Origin: Corallococcus sp. CA053C
GTDB lineage: Bacteria > Myxococcota > Myxococcia > Myxococcales > Myxococcaceae
Assembly (NCBI RefSeq): GCF_003611675.1
Contig: NZ_RAWA01000040.1
Location: 1 to 39,061, forward strand
Direction of reading: 5' to 3'
Length of the DNA: 39,061 nt
Under the pieces are notes generated by a model. The model saw nothing but the letters and a program-made list of their open reading frames with translations, was not told the DNA's origin and did not search any database. Position numbers and translations under genes: made by a program. Positions 1 through 8,407 of this stretch are shown piece after piece (position 1 is the stretch's first letter; every line of letters begins with the position of its first letter).

Positions 1-2
1 CC

Positions 3-1367
3 ATCACCCCCCTGACGGTGAGCGGGAACGTGCCCCTGTCCTACGCGCAGGCCGCGTACTGGTCTCCCGAGCGCATGGGCGCGGAGAGCATCTACAACCG
101 CGTCCTCACGCCCCTGCGCATGCAGGGCCCCCTGGACGTGGAGGCCCTGCGGCGCGCGCTGGAGGCGCTGGTGCACCGCCACGAACCGCTGCGCACCTCC
201 TTCCCCGTGGTGGACGGAGAGAGCGTGCAGCACGTGGCCCCTCCCGCGCCGTGGGAGCTGCCGGTGGAAGACCTCCGCCCCCTGCCGGAGGAGACGCGCG
301 AGTCCGAACTCCTCCTGCGGCTGAACGACGCGGGCTGGCGCGCGTTCGACCTGGAGCAGGGCCCGCTGCTGCGCACGCGCCTCTACCGGCTCGCGGACGA
401 CCACCACGTCCTGATGCTCGCGATCCACCACGCCATCACCGACCAGGTGTCCGGCGGGGTGATGATGAACGAGCTGTCGGCGCTGTACCGGGCGTTCCTC
501 GAGAATGCGCCCCCACCGCTGCCCGAGCTGCCCCTGCGCTACCGGGACTACACCCTGTGGCAGCGCGAGTGGATGCAGGGCGAGGTGCTGGAGCACCACC
601 GGACCTGGTGGAGCCGCCGGCTGGCGCAGCTGCCCCCGCCGCCGCCGCTGCCGTACAACCGCCCGCGTCCGGAGGCCGGGAGCTTCCACAAGGGGAGCCA
701 CACCTTCACGCTCTCGTCGGCGCTGTCGGACGGGTTCCGGAAGCAGGTCCGCCGTGAGGGCGTCACCCCCTTCCTCCTGGGGCTCGCGGTCTTCAAGACC
801 TTCCTGGCGCGGCTGACCCGGCAGGAGGACACGGTCGTGGGCATCGTCCACGCCAACCGCCCGCGCCCGGAGCTGGAGCCGCTGGTGGGCATGTTCGCCA
901 GCTACCTGCTGCTGCGCACGGACCTGTCGGGCAACCCGCCCTTCCGCGAGGTGCTGCGCCGCGTGCGCACCAGCTACCTGGAGTCCTCCGCGCACCAGGA
1001 CCTCCCCCACGCGGAGCTGGTGGGGCTGCTGCGTCCAGGGCAGGTGGACCCCCGCCCGTTGAGCCCCATCGGCTTCGTGTTCCAGACCGCCGCGTCGGGG
1101 CCCTCCACGATGGCCGGGCTCGAAGTCCGCCCGATGCAGGTGGACCTGGACCTGCTGCTCAATGACTTGCAGCTGCTGCTGACGGACGGCCCGGAGGGAC
1201 TTACGGGCCGGCTGGAATACAGGACGGAGCTCTTCGACCCGGCCACCATCGCCGCGATGGCCGAAGCGCTCCAGGCCCTGCTCACGCAGGTGGTGGAGGA
1301 TCCGGACCGGACCCTGGACACCCTGTCCCCACCGCTCGCGCAATCGAAGTCCAAGGAGGTCGCATGA
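3..1367 (+). CDS. NRPS C-terminal condensation domain (5' partial)
   Basis: This is a complete condensation (C) domain of about 450 residues. C domains form the amide or ester bond between carrier-protein-bound acyl or peptidyl units in non-ribosomal peptide synthetases. The fold-start signature PLSYAQ, the LRTSF segment and the active-site core HHAITD (His137-His138...Asp142 counted from the GTG at 18) are visible. The Gly that normally ends HHxxxDG is Gln. The frame stays open upstream of the GTG to the window edge and reads as interdomain linker, so the gene almost certainly begins outside the window and this is its last module. No carrier or thioesterase domain follows, and the protein ends about 20 residues after the C domain. 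Its stop overlaps the next start (ATGA), indicating translational coupling. A free-standing C protein starting at 18 is possible but less likely. Confidence 0.85.
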   Translation: MTPLTVSGNVPLSYAQAAYWSPERMGAESIYNRVLTPLRMQGPLDVEALRRALEALVHRHEPLRTSFPVVDGESVQHVAPPAPWELPVEDLRPLPEETRESELLLRLNDAGWRAFDLEQGPLLRTRLYRLADDHHVLMLAIHHAITDQVSGGVMMNELSALYRAFLENAPPPLPELPLRYRDYTLWQREWMQGEVLEHHRTWWSRRLAQLPPPPPLPYNRPRPEAGSFHKGSHTFTLSSALSDGFRKQVRREGVTPFLLGLAVFKTFLARLTRQEDTVVGIVHANRPRPELEPLVGMFASYLLLRTDLSGNPPFREVLRRVRTSYLESSAHQDLPHAELVGLLRPGQVDPRPLSPIGFVFQTAASGPSTMAGLEVRPMQVDLDLLLNDLQLLLTDGPEGLTGRLEYRTELFDPATIAAMAEALQALLTQVVEDPDRTLDTLSPPLAQSKSKEVA

Positions 1368-2884
1368 AGCCCCGGACCCGTCTGTTGCTGGAAGCGGAGC
1401 CGTTCCAGAGCGCTTCGGGCGCCATCAACGCCTGGGTGGAGGAGGAGCTGCGGGCGCTCGGCCACGACGTGGAGCGCCACAACCACTACCACCCCAACGC
1501 GGGGGACATGGGCATCCCCGTGGCCAACGCGCGGCGGCTGCTGGCGCTGCGCTCCCAGCCGACCGCGGACCTGGCCGTCTGCTGCGACATGGGCCTGGGG
1601 ATCCACGCCCCCAGCCGCGAGCTGGCCCGCCGCTCGTTCGTGTTCTTCCACGGGATGCATGGCCAGCCCACCACCTGGCTCGGCAACCCCCTCATCGACC
1701 GGTACGGGACGCTGTCGCCCTACCTCCACGACACGCTGACCTCGCTGCTGCTCATCCCGGACTGGACCCACCGCCGGTGCCTGGATCCGTGGGGCGCGCG
1801 GAAGGTGGACTCGCTCGTGCCCACCCTGCCCTGTCTGGAAGCCGCGGACGGGGATGCCCGCCTCCCGGGAGGAGACCTGCCCGCGGACGTGCAGGAGGCG
1901 CTGGCGCGCGGCGAGGTGCTGGGCCACGCCATCCAGCCCAACAAGGCGGACTGGTTGGCCGTCTGCGCCATCCTCCTGCACCTGCGGACGCTGACCCGGG
2001 AGCATGGGCACCGCCCCGTGCGTCTCGTGGTGGCCGCGCAGGACTTCGCCCTCCTCCAGCATGTGCTGCGCTACGGCCAGCCCTTCCCCGTGCCCGCGCT
2101 CGCCGCGGCGCTCCAGGCCGCGGGCGCCACGCTGGAGGACCTGCTGCTGCCCGTCCCCCTCCTGAGCCAGCCCGCCCTCTTCCGCCTCTTCCGCGAGGCC
2201 CGCTTCGCGCTCTCCTACAACGTCACCCCGGAGCCCTTCGGGATGTACGTGCTGGAGTCCGTGCTCAACGCCTGCCCCGTCTACACCAACGGCGCGGGCA
2301 ACAACCGGCACGCGCTGCCGCCCGGCCACGGCATCCACGTGCACGAGACCGCGCGGATGGCCGCGGGCGCCCCGGACGCCCATGCGTCGGTGGCGGCGCG
2401 CATCCTCCAGGACCTCCTGGCGCCGGAGCCGGTGCGGCAGGCCTGTCTGCGCGGCGCCGCGCTCATCCGCCGGACCTTCACCCGCGAGGCCTTCTCCTCC
2501 AGCTTCCGCGCGTGCATGGCCCGCATGGAGTCGGACACCGCGAAGCCCGGCTGGAGCTTCGACGACCTGGTGGTGCGGCTGAGCCCCACCGTGCGCCGGC
2601 TCGACGCGGACAGCGGACGGTTCAGCTCCGACTACCGCGACGACCGGCTGAGCCCGGAGGAGCAGGAACTGCTGCCCCGGTTGTTGGGGCGCTCCGCCGG
2701 ACAGCTCGGACACGGGGAGTCCCGCCTCGAACCCCTGCAGGCGCTCTTCGACAAGGGGGTGCTGTCGCTCACGCCCCCCGTCGGCGCGGAGCCCCCCAGG
2801 CCCACCGGGGGCGCATGGCCCTGGTATCCGCCGGACTCCGCGTTCCTGTCGCCCTCCCTCCTGCAGGACCCCGGCACGCCGTAG
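1364..2884 (+). CDS. GT-B fold glycosyltransferase (GT4-like)
   Basis: This 506-residue cytoplasmic protein probably transfers a sugar from an activated donor to the product of the neighbouring NRPS. The C-terminal half has the donor-site signature of GT-B retaining enzymes. The segment around EPFGMYVLESVLNACPVYTN (about residues 288-310) matches the EPFG...E..A.G.PV element of GT4 and related families, whose Glu residues contact the nucleotide sugar. The N-terminal half contains FFHGMHGQP and other short Rossmann-like stretches, with weak family resemblance. The start is fixed by an AAGGAGG ribosome site at 1353-1359 and by the 4-bp ATGA overlap with the condensation gene. About 100 residues beyond the GT domain are unassigned. 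The exact family and the donor sugar cannot be read from sequence. Confidence 0.7.
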   Translation: MKPRTRLLLEAEPFQSASGAINAWVEEELRALGHDVERHNHYHPNAGDMGIPVANARRLLALRSQPTADLAVCCDMGLGIHAPSRELARRSFVFFHGMHGQPTTWLGNPLIDRYGTLSPYLHDTLTSLLLIPDWTHRRCLDPWGARKVDSLVPTLPCLEAADGDARLPGGDLPADVQEALARGEVLGHAIQPNKADWLAVCAILLHLRTLTREHGHRPVRLVVAAQDFALLQHVLRYGQPFPVPALAAALQAAGATLEDLLLPVPLLSQPALFRLFREARFALSYNVTPEPFGMYVLESVLNACPVYTNGAGNNRHALPPGHGIHVHETARMAAGAPDAHASVAARILQDLLAPEPVRQACLRGAALIRRTFTREAFSSSFRACMARMESDTAKPGWSFDDLVVRLSPTVRRLDADSGRFSSDYRDDRLSPEEQELLPRLLGRSAGQLGHGESRLEPLQALFDKGVLSLTPPVGAEPPRPTGGAWPWYPPDSAFLSPSLLQDPGTP

Positions 2885-2916
2885 CCGCCACGCCCTCCTC
2901 CTTCCCCGGTGCCTTC

Positions 2917-4242
2917 GTGTCGACCATCCTCTTCGTTCCCCTCCCCGAGCGCGGGCACATCAACCCCACGTTCAAGATGGCCCGGGCGCTCCAGAAGCGC
3001 GGCCATCGGATCATCTACTGCAGCCTCCGGGACACGGAGGAGATCATCCGCGCGGAGGGCTTCGACTTCGAGTGCCTCTTCGAGTCGCTCTTTCCGAAGG
3101 GCTTCCAGGCGAAGAACAAGGCCCGGCTCGGCACCCTGGGCGGCCTGGCCCGGCTCGGCTTCCTGCGCGAATTGGCGCTCCAGCAGACGCGGATGCTGGA
3201 GGCGCTGCTCGAGGGCGAGTTCGACGCGCTCATCGCCCGGACGCGTCCGGACCTGGGCATCATCGACGTGCTGCTCCCGGAGATGTCCCTGGTGCTCCAT
3301 GGCCACCGGGTGCCCGCCGTCGTGCTGAACACGAGCATCCCGCTGCGCTGGGAGCTGATGACGCCGCCGCCCACCTCGGGGCTCATCCCCGACGGACGGC
3401 TCCCCAACGTCGTCCGGGGCGCGGTGGACTGGGGGCGCATCGTGCTCGACGCGAAGCTGGGCTCGCTGGGCAGCTGGGTGGGGCTTGAGCCGGACGCGAT
3501 GAAGTACCGCCGCGCGCTCGCGCTCAAGCATGGCTATCCGCTCTCCGGGCTGGACTTCGGCGGCAGGCTCACCGGCGAGCACGACCCCATGCTCATCCCC
3601 TGCCCGCGGGAGTTCGTGGAGTTCCGCGGCGCGAAGCTCTCCATCGACTACCACTACACGGGCCCCTGCATCGACCTGGAGCGGCAGGAGCCGGACTTCC
3701 CCTGGGAGCGGCTCGACGCGGCCCGTCCGCTCGTCGTGTGCTCGCTGGGAACCATGGTCATCCAGGCGGAGCAGGCCCGCCGCTTCCACCGGTCCATCGC
3801 CCAGGCGGCTTCGCGGCGCCCCCAGTGGCAGTTCGTGGTCGCCACCAACCACTGGACGGAGCCGCTGCCCGGGCCCGTCCCGGAGAACCTGGTGTCCGTG
3901 AAGCACGTGCCCCAGCTCCAGATGTTGCGGCGCGCGTCCGCCATGGTCACGCACGGCGGCTTCAACAGCATCAAGGAGTGCATCTACTTCGGGGTGCCGA
4001 TGGTGGTGTTGCCCATGCAATTCGATCAACCCGGCATGTCGGCCCGGGTCGTCCACCATGGCCTCGGGGTGCGCTCGGCCATCGAAGCCCTCACGCCCGA
4101 CAGCCTCCTCCAGATGCTCGACGAGGTCCTCGAGAAGCCCTCGTACCGCCAGAAGCTGGGAGCCATGCAGACGCTCTTCCAGGCCGCCGAACACGAGCAG
4201 GCCCTGGCGGAGTCCCTTGAGAAACACCTGCGCCGGGCGTGA
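2917..4242 (+). CDS. GT1 / macrolide-type UDP-glycosyltransferase
   Basis: This 441-residue protein has the layout of GT1 (UGT/MGT) antibiotic glycosyltransferases, which glycosylate small-molecule aglycones. The N-terminal acceptor domain opens with FVPLPERGHINPTFKMARAL, the usual GH.NP start with its catalytic His at about residue 14. The C-terminal donor domain has the family signature VTHGGFNSIKECIYFGVPMV followed by QFDQPGMSARV (about residues 345-375), whose His/Gly and Asp-Gln pair bind the nucleotide sugar. The GTG at 2917 is chosen because the fold starts directly after it. No good ribosome site precedes it, and it lies 32 bp past the previous stop. With the upstream gene it gives two dissimilar glycosyltransferases in tandem, suggesting a product with two sugars or one with sequential glycosylation. 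Confidence 0.88.
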   Translation: MSTILFVPLPERGHINPTFKMARALQKRGHRIIYCSLRDTEEIIRAEGFDFECLFESLFPKGFQAKNKARLGTLGGLARLGFLRELALQQTRMLEALLEGEFDALIARTRPDLGIIDVLLPEMSLVLHGHRVPAVVLNTSIPLRWELMTPPPTSGLIPDGRLPNVVRGAVDWGRIVLDAKLGSLGSWVGLEPDAMKYRRALALKHGYPLSGLDFGGRLTGEHDPMLIPCPREFVEFRGAKLSIDYHYTGPCIDLERQEPDFPWERLDAARPLVVCSLGTMVIQAEQARRFHRSIAQAASRRPQWQFVVATNHWTEPLPGPVPENLVSVKHVPQLQMLRRASAMVTHGGFNSIKECIYFGVPMVVLPMQFDQPGMSARVVHHGLGVRSAIEALTPDSLLQMLDEVLEKPSYRQKLGAMQTLFQAAEHEQALAESLEKHLRRA

Positions 4243-4261
4243 GCCCCAGGGGAGCCCGACC

Positions 4262-5257
4262 ATGTTCCGCGAGAAGCACTCACCCGACACCCCTCCTCGA
4301 GCGAAGCCCCGGGCCCGGTGGCGCACCGGCTTGGCGCGAGCCAGCCTCCTGCTGGGGCTGGGACTGCTCTTCACGGCCGGAGTGCTCATCACGGAGGCCT
4401 TCCTCGGCGCCCCGTCCGTGGACGACCTCGCGCAGCGGGTTCCTCCCAAGACAAGCTACATGCGCCAGGCGGTCCTCGAAGGGCGGCTTGGCGACGACGT
4501 GGCGATGCAATGGGTGCCGCTGGACAGGATTCCCCCGCGGGTCGCGTGCGCGGTGGTGATGGCGGAGGATCCGCTCTTCTTCCGGCACGAAGGGTTCAAC
4601 CCCTCGCTGATGCTCTCCGCGCTGGTGGCCCGGCTGCGGGGACAGACCGTGGGCAGCAGCACGCTCTCCCAACAACTGGCGCGCAACCTCTTCCTGGGCT
4701 CCGAGCCGACCCTCTCGCGCAAGCTCCGGGAGGCCGTCATCACCATCCGCCTCGAGCGGACCCTGGAGAAGCGCCGCATCCTCGAGCTCTACCTCAACGT
4801 CGCCGAGTGGGGCCCCGGGGTGTGGGGCCTCGCGCCCGCGAGCCAGTACTACTGGGGCAAGACGCCAGCGCAGCTCACCGTCTCCGAGGCCGTGTTCCTG
4901 GCGTCGCTCCTCCCGGCGCCCTCGCGCTCGCTCTCGGGTGCCAACCTGGAGCGGGCCGCCTTCATCCAGCGCATCGTGCTCGACGTGCTCCACGGGGGCA
5001 CCGTCATCGATGCGGCCGAGTGGCGCCACTCCCGGAAGCGGTTGGAGGCGGCCTACCGCGCCCTGCGCGCGGGCCGGCCGCTGCGCGAGGCGCTGGCGAT
5101 GCCCATCGACGAGGCCCTGACGTTGCCGCCCGGACCGAACACGTCGGAGCCCGACATGCCCGACCTGAAGCCAGCCCCTCCCCTCCCCGAAGAACACCTG
5201 CTCGACGAGCAGTGCGGACTCTCCCGGGCCGAAGCGCATTTCGGCCCCTTCTCGTAA
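4262..5257 (+). CDS. mtgA: Monofunctional peptidoglycan glycosyltransferase (GT51, MtgA-like)
   Basis: This 331-residue membrane-anchored enzyme polymerises lipid II into glycan strands. A short basic N-terminus is followed by one transmembrane helix (about residues 23-44) and a GT51 domain. The domain includes AEDPLFFRHEG with the catalytic Glu102, the GSSTLSQQLARNLF element, and RKLREAVITIRLE with the second Glu. It has no transpeptidase domain, so it is not a class A PBP. The protein is roughly 90 residues longer than typical MtgA, with a Pro-rich tail of no known function. A GGGGAG ribosome site lies at 4249-4254, 19 bp after the glycosyltransferase stop, and the beta-hydroxylase gene follows 9 bp later. 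A second-copy transglycosylase in a biosynthetic cluster could be a resistant target for a cell-wall-active product, but that role is inferred. Confidence 0.85.
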   Translation: MFREKHSPDTPPRAKPRARWRTGLARASLLLGLGLLFTAGVLITEAFLGAPSVDDLAQRVPPKTSYMRQAVLEGRLGDDVAMQWVPLDRIPPRVACAVVMAEDPLFFRHEGFNPSLMLSALVARLRGQTVGSSTLSQQLARNLFLGSEPTLSRKLREAVITIRLERTLEKRRILELYLNVAEWGPGVWGLAPASQYYWGKTPAQLTVSEAVFLASLLPAPSRSLSGANLERAAFIQRIVLDVLHGGTVIDAAEWRHSRKRLEAAYRALRAGRPLREALAMPIDEALTLPPGPNTSEPDMPDLKPAPPLPEEHLLDEQCGLSRAEAHFGPFS

Positions 5258-5266
5258 AGGTCGGAC

Positions 5267-6103
5267 ATGGAAGACACCACCACGCCCTCGCGCGACACGA
5301 ACGCCGTCCCACCCCCGCCCCAGGGCCTGCTGGGCGGGCTCAAGCAGCACGCGCGGCAGCTGGCCGGCACGGCCCTCACGCACGGGGCCATCTTCGCCGC
5401 CCGGCAGGTGACGCGCGCCATCGAGCGGACCCCCGAGGCACGCCAGACCTTCTTCGACCCCCGGACGTTTCCGTTCACGGCCCGGATTGAAGAGAACTGG
5501 CACGTCATCCGCCAGGAGCTGGACGCGGTCATGCGCGGGGTGGAGATGATCCCCAACTTCCAGGACCTGATGCCCGAGCAGCGCGAGCTGACCACGGACG
5601 ACCGCTGGAAGACGTTCATCTTCTACGGCTACGGGGTGAAGTTCGAGGGCAACTGCCACCGCTGCCCGGAGACGACGCGCCTGCTGCAAGGCATTCCCGG
5701 CATGACGAGCGCCATGTTCTCCATCCTCCGGGGCCACAAGCACCTCCCCGCCCACTCCGGCCACTACAAGGGCGTGCTCCGCTACCACCTGGGCCTCATC
5801 GTCCCCGAGCCCGCGGATCAATGTGTCATCCGCGTGGGGCAGGACAAGGCCTCCTGGCAGGAGGGGCGCAGCCTCATCTTCGATGACACCCACGACCACG
5901 AGGTCTGGAAGGAGAACGACGGGGATCGCGTCGTCCTCTTCCTGGACTTCCTCAGGCCCCTGCCGCCGGTGCTCGACGCCCTCAACCGGATGGTGGTGAA
6001 GCTGATCGGGCTGTCGCCCTACATCTACCGGAGCGAACAGAACTCACGGCGCTGGGAGGAGTACTTCGGCCAGGAGTTCGACCTGCTCCGCAACCGTCCC
6101 TAG
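5267..6103 (+). CDS. Aspartyl/asparaginyl beta-hydroxylase family dioxygenase
   Basis: This is a 278-residue Fe(II)/2-oxoglutarate dioxygenase of the AspH family (PF05118). The core is easy to follow. LRYHLGL contains the first iron ligand His174, and FDDTHDHEVW contains the second, His211. Arg221, exactly ten residues later, has the spacing of the 2-oxoglutarate-binding Arg in animal AspH. The first about 60 residues are a low-similarity extension. In NRPS clusters such enzymes typically beta-hydroxylate Asp, Asn or related residues, either on carrier proteins or on the free peptide. The position 9 bp behind the GT51 gene, on the same strand as the NRPS, suggests it tailors the same product. 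No other gene of that cluster lies downstream, so this is probably its 3' boundary. Confidence 0.85.
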   Translation: MEDTTTPSRDTNAVPPPPQGLLGGLKQHARQLAGTALTHGAIFAARQVTRAIERTPEARQTFFDPRTFPFTARIEENWHVIRQELDAVMRGVEMIPNFQDLMPEQRELTTDDRWKTFIFYGYGVKFEGNCHRCPETTRLLQGIPGMTSAMFSILRGHKHLPAHSGHYKGVLRYHLGLIVPEPADQCVIRVGQDKASWQEGRSLIFDDTHDHEVWKENDGDRVVLFLDFLRPLPPVLDALNRMVVKLIGLSPYIYRSEQNSRRWEEYFGQEFDLLRNRP

Positions 6104-6154
6104 CCCGCGGTGGACGCTCCGGACAGCGACCGCTCCCCCCGCCGGAGGGTCACG

Positions 6155-6178
6155 CCCCGCCCGCCTCCCGTGGCGGGG
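6155..6178 (+). terminator. GC hairpin after the biosynthetic operon
   Basis: A perfect 7-bp inverted repeat (6155-6161 with 6172-6178, CCCCGCC/GGCGGGG, 10-nt loop) lies about 50 bp past the beta-hydroxylase stop. No T-run follows. In such GC-rich DNA a hairpin of this size can occur by chance, so a terminator is only a reasonable guess. Confidence 0.35.
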
Positions 6179-6320
6179 GACGCCTTACACTCGCCGACAC
6201 CGCGAGGGCATCCGATCCGCCAAGTCCGTGCTTTTTCGACGCGAGGCCCTTAGTTTCCGGATCAGGATGAAGTCGCCCCTGCGCAGGCGTGACAGGGGCG
6301 CAAAGGCACCAGGAGAGAAC

Positions 6321-6662
6321 ATGGCTGGCACGGATGTGGTGGATATCGGGGATGCCAACTTCAAGCAGGAGGTCCTGGAGTCAGACCTTCCGGTGCTGGT
6401 GGATTTCACGGCCGCTTGGTGCGCCCCTTGCCGGGCCATTGCTCCCGCGCTGGCGGAGCTGGCGTCTCGCTACAAGGGCCAGGTGAAGGTCGCCAAGCTC
6501 GACGTCGACGCCAACCAGGACACGTCCCAGGAGTTCGGCATCCGCTCCCTTCCGACCCTGCTGATGTTCAAGGGCGGCAAGGTGGTGGAGCAGATCGTCG
6601 GCGCGGTCCCGAAGACGCGGCTTGAAGGCGTCATCACCAAGACGCTGACCGGGCAGGCCTGA
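6321..6662 (+). CDS. trxA: Thioredoxin
   Basis: This 113-residue cytoplasmic disulfide reductase has the standard thioredoxin length. The active site is W33-C34-A35-P36-C37, where the usual Gly of WCGPC is Ala. The buried Asp before it (VDFTAAW) and the cis-Pro loop SLPTLLMF are both present. The start ATG follows an AGGAGA ribosome site at 6311-6316, so longer upstream in-frame starts are unlikely. It stands alone, with its own upstream gap of about 140 bp beyond the preceding hairpin and strong hairpins immediately downstream, so it is probably monocistronic. A WCAPC site is a tolerated variant that may shift the redox potential slightly. It is also possible that this is a specialised paralogue rather than the main thioredoxin. 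Confidence 0.93.
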   Translation: MAGTDVVDIGDANFKQEVLESDLPVLVDFTAAWCAPCRAIAPALAELASRYKGQVKVAKLDVDANQDTSQEFGIRSLPTLLMFKGGKVVEQIVGAVPKTRLEGVITKTLTGQA

Positions 6663-6700
6663 TCCGCGGAGCCGCTGGCTCCAAGCTCCATGACGTGACG

Positions 6701-6730
6701 CTCCATCGCCCCCAGTCAAGGGCGATGGAG
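6701..6730. terminator. Bidirectional hairpin between trxA and the convergent membrane gene
   Basis: A perfect 11-bp stem (6701-6711 with 6720-6730, CTCCATCGCCC/GGGCGATGGAG) has an 8-nt loop and sits 38 bp after the thioredoxin stop. It lies between two convergent genes, where a shared terminator is expected. The length makes chance unlikely. Confidence 0.65.
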
Positions 6731-6739
6731 GCGCGGACT

Positions 6740-6781
6740 CCCCCGCTGTTCGGACCCCTGACGGGTCCTGGAGCGCGGGGG
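6740..6781. terminator. Second nested hairpin in the same convergent gap
   Basis: An outer 7-bp stem (6740-6746 with 6775-6781, CCCCCGC/GCGGGGG) encloses an inner 6-bp stem (6752-6757 with 6763-6768, GGACCC/GGGTCC). It ends 2 bp before the stop of the minus-strand gene, which fits a terminator serving mainly the + strand, or an antiterminator partner of the first hairpin. Confidence 0.5.
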
Positions 6782-6783
6782 CG

Positions 6784-7365
6784 TTACTCGGCGACCTTCA
6801 ACAGCGCGTCGAACAACGGATCCCCGATGCGGTGCGCTTGTGCGGTGTGCTCCACGGCCCGCATCCCCGACCACGCCCCGAGCAGCTGATACGGCACGAC
6901 CCAGGTCGTCCCGCCCGCGTGCTTGAGCGCCACCGCGCCCACCAGCCCCTTTCCATGCCGCAGGTTGGTGCGCGCCACCCGGAGCGTGCCCGCGGACATG
7001 TCCCCCAGGACCTGGCCGCCCGCATCGCGCAGCGTGGCGCCCCGCTCGAAGCACTCGATGTGTTGCCACGGGAGCTTGAGCCAGGTGGAGCCGGGCGCAT
7101 CGACCTGGACGATCATCGACAGCAGGGTGATCAGGCCGACGATGAAGCCCACCGAGACCATCGAGATCCAGAAGACCGTGACGCTGAAGTCCGGCCGGAA
7201 CATCCACGCCGCGATCGCTCCCGAGAGGGCGACGGTGATGGGAAGGCTGATGGCCGTCAGCATCAGCAGGAAGCGGGAGGTGCTGGTCGTCCACAAGGTA
7301 CCTGCGGCCACCACGCGGGGCACCACGCGAGTCGGCCTCGGGAGGCGGACATGCTCTAAATCCAT
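6784..7365 (-). CDS. Small two-helix membrane protein, unknown function
   Basis: This 193-residue protein is of a type I do not recognise. Residues about 22-48 and 52-82 form two hydrophobic helices (around RFLLMLTAISLPITVALSG and FWISMVSVGFIVGLITLLS). The rest is a soluble C-terminal half that reads like a small beta-rich PH-type domain (WQHIECFERGATLRDAGG and later strands ending in WVVPYQLLG). That is the general layout of bacterial bPH-like membrane proteins, but I would not assign the family. The ATG at 7363-7365 is chosen because the upstream extension is low-complexity, Ser/Gly-rich and lacks a ribosome site. The gene is divergent from the sigma factor (about 100 bp apart) and convergent with trxA. 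Confidence 0.65.
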   Translation of the reverse strand: MDLEHVRLPRPTRVVPRVVAAGTLWTTSTSRFLLMLTAISLPITVALSGAIAAWMFRPDFSVTVFWISMVSVGFIVGLITLLSMIVQVDAPGSTWLKLPWQHIECFERGATLRDAGGQVLGDMSAGTLRVARTNLRHGKGLVGAVALKHAGGTTWVVPYQLLGAWSGMRAVEHTAQAHRIGDPLFDALLKVAE

Positions 7366-7462
7366 ATCGCCACCATGACCGAATCCCGAGGCAAGGCGAA
7401 GCCCCGGGTGACATGGCCTGGGCACATCTTCGGCCGCGGGCGACGGTGGTAGCGTTGGACCC

Positions 7463-8365
7463 GTGACCGTCCCGAGCACGCCGCTGGCCTCCGCGTTCCT
7501 CGCGGCCCTGGAGGGGGGGCGGGTCGCGGCCCCCGAACCGGAGCAGTTGGAGCCCCTGCTCACCGCCGCGGTCGGCCACGCGCGCTCGCGCTGGCCCGGC
7601 ATCGCGCTGGAGCCGGAGGCGTTCGTGGCCTTCGTCGCGGAGCGGCTGCCGCCCGGGGCTTCCATCCCGGAGGCGCTGGGGGTCACGTCCTCCATGGAGG
7701 AGCTGTACCTGGCCTTCGGGTGCCTGCGGCATCACCGCGTCGCGCTCCAGCGGTTCGAGGACACCTATCTGCGCGAGGTCGGCGCGTTCGTCTCCGGCGT
7801 GGACCGCTCGCGTGCGTTCGTCGACGAGGTGCGGCAACTGCTGCGCGAGCGGCTGTTCGCGGCCTCGGCCGGCTCCGAGCCGAAGATCGCGGAGTTCACG
7901 GGCAGCGGCGCGCTGGGCGGGTGGGTGCGCGTGGCGGCGCTGCGGATCGCCCTCAACCTCAAGCGCTCCGAGGCGCGGGCGGACACCGCGGCCCGGGAGT
8001 CGGTGGAGGCGGTGCTCGGGGAGGACCTGGGGCCGGAGCTCCAGCACCTGCGCTCGCGCTACCGCGAGGCCTTCGCGGAGGCGGTGCGCGCGTCCCTGGG
8101 ACAGCTCCCGGACCGGGACCGGACGCTGCTGCGCCTGTACCACGTGGAGGCGCTGTCGCTGGACGCCATCGCGGCGCTCTACCGCGTGCACCTGTCCACC
8201 GTCTCACGCTGGCTCAGCCGGGCCCGTGAGCAGGTGGCGCAGAACACCACACAGCAGCTCTGCAAGCGGCTGGGGGTGGGCCCGTCGTCGGTGGACAGCA
8301 TCGCCGCCCTGGTGGTGAGCCAGGTCGATCTCAGCCTGACGCGCCTGCTCAAGACGGGCGGCTGA
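7463..8365 (+). CDS. Sigma-70-family (ECF-like) transcription factor
   Basis: This 300-residue protein carries a clear sigma region 4 near its C-terminus. DRDRTLLRLYHVEALSLDAI followed by an HTH (about residues 215-260, with STVSRWLSRAREQV as the recognition part) matches the sigma-70 region 4 pattern. A region 2-like helical segment (about residues 95-165) precedes it but is divergent. There is an about 80-residue N-terminal extension and a 40-residue tail. The GTG start is supported by the codon pattern, although the ribosome site is poor. In myxobacteria, sigma proteins of this shape are often encoded beside Ser/Thr kinases, and one lies two genes downstream here. Pairing with that kinase, which has a zinc-finger of anti-sigma type, is my inference. 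Confidence 0.8.
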   Translation: MTVPSTPLASAFLAALEGGRVAAPEPEQLEPLLTAAVGHARSRWPGIALEPEAFVAFVAERLPPGASIPEALGVTSSMEELYLAFGCLRHHRVALQRFEDTYLREVGAFVSGVDRSRAFVDEVRQLLRERLFAASAGSEPKIAEFTGSGALGGWVRVAALRIALNLKRSEARADTAARESVEAVLGEDLGPELQHLRSRYREAFAEAVRASLGQLPDRDRTLLRLYHVEALSLDAIAALYRVHLSTVSRWLSRAREQVAQNTTQQLCKRLGVGPSSVDSIAALVVSQVDLSLTRLLKTGG

Positions 8366-8407
8366 ACTTTCGCTGCAAAGGTTTTTCCGGCCGGTGTCAG
8401 GGCGTTC

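Noticed and set aside
2632-4449. Long minus-strand frame across the two glycosyltransferase genes and the transglycosylase start
   Set aside because: Crosses several genes with strong motifs on the + strand and shows no motif itself.
7366-7695. Upstream extension of the minus-strand membrane gene giving a 303-residue protein
   Set aside because: The extension is low-complexity, overlaps the start of the sigma gene and has no ribosome site; ATG at 7363-7365 is better.
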